A stretch of DNA of 7,802 bases. Source: an uncultured Erysipelotrichaceae bacterium. GTDB taxonomy: Bacteria > Bacillota_I > Bacilli_A > Erysipelotrichales > Erysipelotrichaceae. Shown piece after piece: positions 5,244 to 7,802 of this stretch. The notes under the pieces are model-generated. The model made no database searches. It was not told the origin of the DNA and saw only the letters and a program-made list of their open reading frames with translations. A program made the translations under genes and the position numbers. Location: positions 1 to 7,802 of the forward strand of contig OMUX01000054.1 in NCBI GenBank assembly GCA_900314345.1, in the 5' to 3' direction. Numbering within the stretch: position 1 is the stretch's first letter; each line of letters opens with the position of its first letter.

Positions 5244-6344
5244 TCAGTGCACCCGGAACAGCTGCTTCATCAGCTCGATATCGACATGCTCGCCGATGAC
5301 AGTGATCAGGCCGGTATAAGCTGCGCTGCCCTTTCTTACATCTGCGTCGCCCGGTACATAGTCGAAGAACAGCCAGCCGCCTTCTTCTGCCGGTACGATG
5401 CCCTTGGCACGGACGATGTTCTCCGGGAGCTTTGCAAGTGCTTCACGGATTTCCGCTTCCGTGTACTTGTTGATGGTTTCAATGCCGATGGAATCAAAGA
5501 CATCATCGGCATCCGGACCGTCTTCATGGTGGTGATGGTGATGATGGTGCTCTTCTTCCTCTTCATCTCCGCCAAGATGGATGCGGTTTCCTTCAGAGAG
5601 GCCTTCGTTTGCCTTCTCTTCTGCATCGCCATGGTCATGATGATGGTGATGTTCATGTTCCTCATGATCGTGATCATGTTCTTCATGTTCGTGGTCATGA
5701 TCATCATCGTCATCATCGTCATCTTCATAGACTTCGATGCCTTCCGGGAAGCCGTTGGAGCTGCCGGTCATGGCTTCGAAGATTGCCTTGCCGTCCAGTT
5801 CATCCCATGGTGTGGTGATGACCCTTGCGTCAGGATTGAGCTCATGGATGATATCCAGGTCTTCCTGAACCTTTGCTTCATCGCACATCTGTGTCCTTGA
5901 GAGAATCACACAGGATGCTGTTGCGATCTGATCATCGAAGAAGTCCTTGAAGTTCTTGTGGTATGTCCTGCAGCGCTTTGCATCTACAACCGTGCTGTAG
6001 CTGTCCAGCTCAAGTCCTTCCACGGACTTGACAATGGAGAGGATGTCGGAAAGCTTGCCGACACCGGAGGGTTCGATGATGATACGGTCCGGATGATATT
6101 CATTGTTCACCTTTTCCAGTGCCTTGTGGAAGTCGCCGCGCAGTGTGCAGCAGATGCAGCCGCCGTTGACTTCATTGATGATGATGCCTGCTTCCTTTAA
6201 GAAGCCGCCGTCAATGCCGATCTCGCCGAACTCATTCTCGACCAGAACGACTTTCTTTCCTTCGAATACATCCTTGATCAGCTTCTGGATCAGGGTTGTC
6301 TTTCCTGCACCCAGGAAGCCGGAGATTACATTTACCTTTGTCAT
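5244..6344 (-). CDS. CobW/COG0523-family GTPase with His/Asp/Glu-rich metal-binding tracts, putative metallochaperone
   Basis: COG0523 GTPases deliver or insert metals, often Zn2+, using GTP hydrolysis. The 366-residue protein has Walker A GFLGAGKTT (9-17), ENEFGEIGIDG (36-46), the GGCICC metal motif (61-66; C63, C65, C66), and IEPSGVGKLSDI (90-101). The NKxD guanine motif is replaced by SRTQ (149-152). Two acidic and His-rich stretches follow, at about 207-239 (eight Asp, then alternating His/Asp/Glu) and 261-274 (five Glu, eight His); such tracts bind or buffer metals. A CobW C-terminal domain spans about 284-366 (VRAKGIV, GWLFFDYVPG). The start ATG is preceded by AAGGA at only two bases, and by AAGAAGG further away, so initiation strength is unclear. 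The fusion GTPase follows after one base. The client metal and protein are unknown; no Zur-like box was recognised upstream. Confidence 0.9.
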   Translation of the reverse strand: MTKVNVISGFLGAGKTTLIQKLIKDVFEGKKVVLVENEFGEIGIDGGFLKEAGIIINEVNGGCICCTLRGDFHKALEKVNNEYHPDRIIIEPSGVGKLSDILSIVKSVEGLELDSYSTVVDAKRCRTYHKNFKDFFDDQIATASCVILSRTQMCDEAKVQEDLDIIHELNPDARVITTPWDELDGKAIFEAMTGSSNGFPEGIEVYEDDDDDDDDHDHEHEEHDHDHEEHEHHHHHDHGDAEEKANEGLSEGNRIHLGGDEEEEEHHHHHHHHEDGPDADDVFDSIGIETINKYTEAEIREALAKLPENIVRAKGIVPAEEGGWLFFDYVPGDADVRKGSAAYTGLITVIGEHVDIELMKQLFRVH

Positions 6345-6382
6345 AATCCTTGATATTTACCTTCTTTCTTCACGCATTCTGT

Positions 6383-6391
6383 ATTATAGCA
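6383..6391 (-). promoter_or_regulatory. Probable extended -10 promoter of the GTPase pair
   Basis: On the minus strand TGC-TATAAT (6383-6391) is a perfect extended -10, 38 bases before the start codon. No good -35 is present at 17 bases, which the TGn extension can compensate for. Confidence 0.65.
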
Positions 6392-6451
6392 ACGCCGTCA
6401 AGAAATACACGCCGGATGCCTGCATTGCATGACAGAAGGGAATAACTGTTG

Positions 6452-6460
6452 TGCTATCAT
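6452..6460 (+). promoter_or_regulatory. Possible extended -10 promoter of the alcohol dehydrogenase gene
   Basis: TGC-TATCAT (6452-6460) is an extended -10 with five of six matches, 24 bases before the start codon. There is no convincing -35 at normal spacing. It faces away from the GTPase promoter, so the 140-base gap holds two divergent promoters. The gap also has a small TGCATTGCATG direct repeat at 6421-6431 of unknown meaning. Confidence 0.45.
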
Positions 6461-6484
6461 GGCATCATAAGGAAGGAACAAACC

Positions 6485-7651
6485 ATGGAAAACTTTGAAC
6501 ATTGCATTCCCACGGAAGTATATTTCGGCAAGGGCCAGATCTCGCATCTTGCAGAGATCCTGAACCGCTATGGCAAGCGGGTGCTTTTAACCTATGGCGG
6601 CGGCTCGATCAAGCGCATGGGTCTCTATGATGAAATCATGAAGATCCTCAATGACAATGGTTTTGCTGTAACGGAGCTTGCCGGCATTGAACCGAACCCC
6701 AGGATTGAAACGGTTGAAAAAGGTGCGAAGCTCTGCCGCGATAACAATATTGATGTCATTCTTGCGGCAGGCGGAGGCTCCACAATCGACTGTTCCAAGG
6801 CCATTGCGGTCGGCGCATTCTATGAAGGTGATATGTGGGAGATGGTTGAAACGGCAAAGCCGGGAAGGAAGGCACTGCCGCTCGTCGATATCCTGACCCT
6901 CAGTGCAACAGGTTCGGAGTTTGACGGCGGCGCAGTCATCTCCAACATGAAACTGCACAAGAAGCTGGGCGGTTCCTATACCTTCCCTGCTGTATCCATC
7001 ACGGATCCAACGTATACCTTCAGCGTTCCGCCGTTTCAGACAGCAGCCGGTTCTGCAGATATCATGAGCCATATCATGGAGGGGTATTTCGCAAGAACCA
7101 TGGATTCCGATCTTTCCGAGGCCATAGCGGAAGGGGTGCTGAAGTCTGTCATCCGCAATCTTCCGGTTGTTCTGAAGGAACCGGACAACTACGATGCAAG
7201 GGCAAACCTGATGTGGGATTCCTCCATTGCATGTTCCGGCATCCCGGAGTATGGCAAGGAGTCAACAGGCTGGCCATGCCATGCCCTGGAACACGAGCTT
7301 TCCGCATACTATGACATCACCCATGGTGCAGGCCTTGCCATCCTGACACCAAGATGGATGACCTTCATCCTGAAGAAGGATCCTTCCGTCACACCCAGAT
7401 TTGCAAAGTTTGCAAGGAATGTCTGGGGTCTTGAAGGAGAGGATGAAGCAGAGCTTGCTCAGAAGGGCATCCAGGCATTGTATGACTTCTTTGTCTCCGT
7501 GAAGCTTCCGATGACATTGTCTGAACTGAATATCACGGATGAATATTTCCCGGAAATGGCAGAGAGTGCCAACCGGAACAACCGTCTTGCCAATTCGTAT
7601 GTTCCTCTGACAAAGGAAGATGCCATTGAGATTTACAGAATGTGCTTATGA
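6485..7651 (+). CDS. Iron-containing alcohol dehydrogenase (YqhD/butanol dehydrogenase type)
   Basis: The family reduces aldehydes to alcohols with NAD(P)H using a divalent metal; this cytosolic enzyme would serve fermentation or aldehyde detoxification. The 388-residue protein has normal length. The N-terminal nucleotide domain has YGGGSIK (37-43) and the pyrophosphate-binding GGGST (96-100). ATGSEFDGG (141-149) is a family signature. The metal ligands fit those of YqhD: D192, H196, H266 and H280, within ADIMSHIMEG, PCHALEHEL and DITHGAGLA. The GGGS-K loop resembles NADPH-using relatives, so NADPH preference is likely but not certain. The start is ATG 6485, with GGAAGG (6471-6476) eight bases upstream; the in-frame ATG at 6449 has no such site. 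The gene is divergent from the GTPase pair and monocistronic. The substrate cannot be read from the sequence. Confidence 0.93.
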   Translation: MENFEHCIPTEVYFGKGQISHLAEILNRYGKRVLLTYGGGSIKRMGLYDEIMKILNDNGFAVTELAGIEPNPRIETVEKGAKLCRDNNIDVILAAGGGSTIDCSKAIAVGAFYEGDMWEMVETAKPGRKALPLVDILTLSATGSEFDGGAVISNMKLHKKLGGSYTFPAVSITDPTYTFSVPPFQTAAGSADIMSHIMEGYFARTMDSDLSEAIAEGVLKSVIRNLPVVLKEPDNYDARANLMWDSSIACSGIPEYGKESTGWPCHALEHELSAYYDITHGAGLAILTPRWMTFILKKDPSVTPRFAKFARNVWGLEGEDEAELAQKGIQALYDFFVSVKLPMTLSELNITDEYFPEMAESANRNNRLANSYVPLTKEDAIEIYRMCL

Positions 7652-7654
7652 ATG

Positions 7655-7679
7655 AATCCCGCACAAGATGCGGGATTTT
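7655..7679 (+). terminator. Intrinsic terminator of the alcohol dehydrogenase gene
   Basis: AATCCCGCA (7655-7663) and TGCGGGATT (7669-7677) form a perfect 9-bp stem with a 5-base loop, ending in TTTT (7676-7679). It starts three bases after the stop codon. Confidence 0.9.
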
Positions 7680-7691
7680 ATGAAGGCAGAA

Positions 7692-7715
7692 TGAAAGGCC
7701 GTCGTATGACGGCCT
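7692..7715 (-). terminator. Intrinsic terminator downstream of tRNA-Leu
   Basis: On the minus strand AGGCCGTC, loop ATAC, GACGGCCT form a perfect 8-bp stem (7696-7703 with 7708-7715), then TTTCAT. It lies 8 bases after the tRNA-Leu CCA end and faces the dehydrogenase terminator. Confidence 0.8.
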
Positions 7716-7723
7716 GTATCTTC

Positions 7724-7802
7724 TGGTGCACCAGACAAGAGTTGAACTTGCACGGGTCTCCCCATACGCCCCTCAAGCGTACGTGTCTGCCATTCCACCA
7801 CT
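7724..7802 (-). tRNA. tRNA-Leu, anticodon GAG, 5' end cut by the window edge
   Basis: The 3' part is complete with encoded CCA and discriminator A. The acceptor 3' strand CTGGTGC would pair with GCACCAG, of which only the final AG is inside the window, so about five bases are missing. The anticodon stem TACGC/GCGTA has loop TTGAGGG, giving anticodon GAG, which reads CTC and CTT leucine codons. The GGCAGAC segment of the D-arm and the long variable arm fit a class II leucine tRNA. T-arm: GCAAG/CTTGT with loop TTCAACT. Confidence 0.93.

Noticed and set aside
5520..5730. Simple-sequence repeat rich in ATG/ATC-like triplets, possible repeat array
   Set aside because: The repetition is explained by codons for the His, Asp and Glu tracts of the GTPase. 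There are no spacers, so it is not CRISPR, and no longer repeat unit.
5247..5900. A plus-strand open frame with an apparent hydrophobic membrane-like protein
   Set aside because: It is the antisense reading of the GTPase gene; the Met/Val/Ile-rich part is the complement of the His/Asp codon tracts.
6345..6484. A Zur-type operator in front of the GTPase pair
   Set aside because: No match to the usual Bacillota Zur palindrome was seen in either strand of the gap.

Overview
The window looks like a chromosomal segment of a low-to-moderate-GC Bacillota (Firmicutes) bacterium. The evidence is Shine-Dalgarno-led genes, a CIRCE heat-shock operator, intrinsic terminators with T-runs, CCA-encoding tRNAs, and a UbiB/AarF-type kinase-like tail not tied to a quinone operon. 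Protein character (MntP, FtsH and paired CobW-type GTPases) would fit a gut Erysipelotrichia-like or clostridial lineage, but that is inference. No mobile element, CRISPR array or phage gene is visible.

Layout. Bases 2-460 (+) are the C-terminal tail of an ABC1/UbiB-like protein with two membrane helices. It converges on ftsH (506-2464, -), and a bidirectional hairpin terminator lies between them. Upstream of ftsH is a near-perfect CIRCE operator (17 of 18 bases) overlapping an extended -10 promoter, plus a second perfect palindrome in the leader. Behind it, also on the minus strand, is a two-tRNA unit, tRNA-Arg(CCT) then tRNA-Pro(AGG), with its own promoter and terminator. A roughly 290-base non-coding stretch follows. 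It holds an operator-like palindrome, a hairpin terminator and possible leader structure ahead of a plus-strand pair: a divergent MntP-type exporter gene and a TetR-family regulator gene.

After a shared convergent terminator come two minus-strand genes separated by one base. Both encode CobW/COG0523-type GTPases. The upstream one (5244-6344) has the CxCC metal motif and long His/Asp/Glu tracts. The downstream one (4301-5242) lacks CxCC and ends in what looks like a DUF1980/YcgQ-type domain with a CC-x-x-D motif. Divergent from them is an iron-containing alcohol dehydrogenase of the YqhD/butanol dehydrogenase type (6485-7651, +). It is followed by back-to-back terminators and a tRNA-Leu(GAG) whose 5' end runs off the window.

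Working together. Metals are a recurring theme: a zinc protease (FtsH), a manganese-exporter-type protein with a local regulator, a probable zinc/metal chaperone pair, and a metal-dependent dehydrogenase. Only the operon-level links (mntP-like with tetR, and the two GTPases) are supported by spacing. The wider theme may be coincidence. The most notable items are the HrcA-type control of ftsH, the GTPase-DUF1980 fusion paired with a His-rich COG0523 protein, the operator-like palindrome of the mntP-like/tetR unit, and the A34-type tRNA-Pro.
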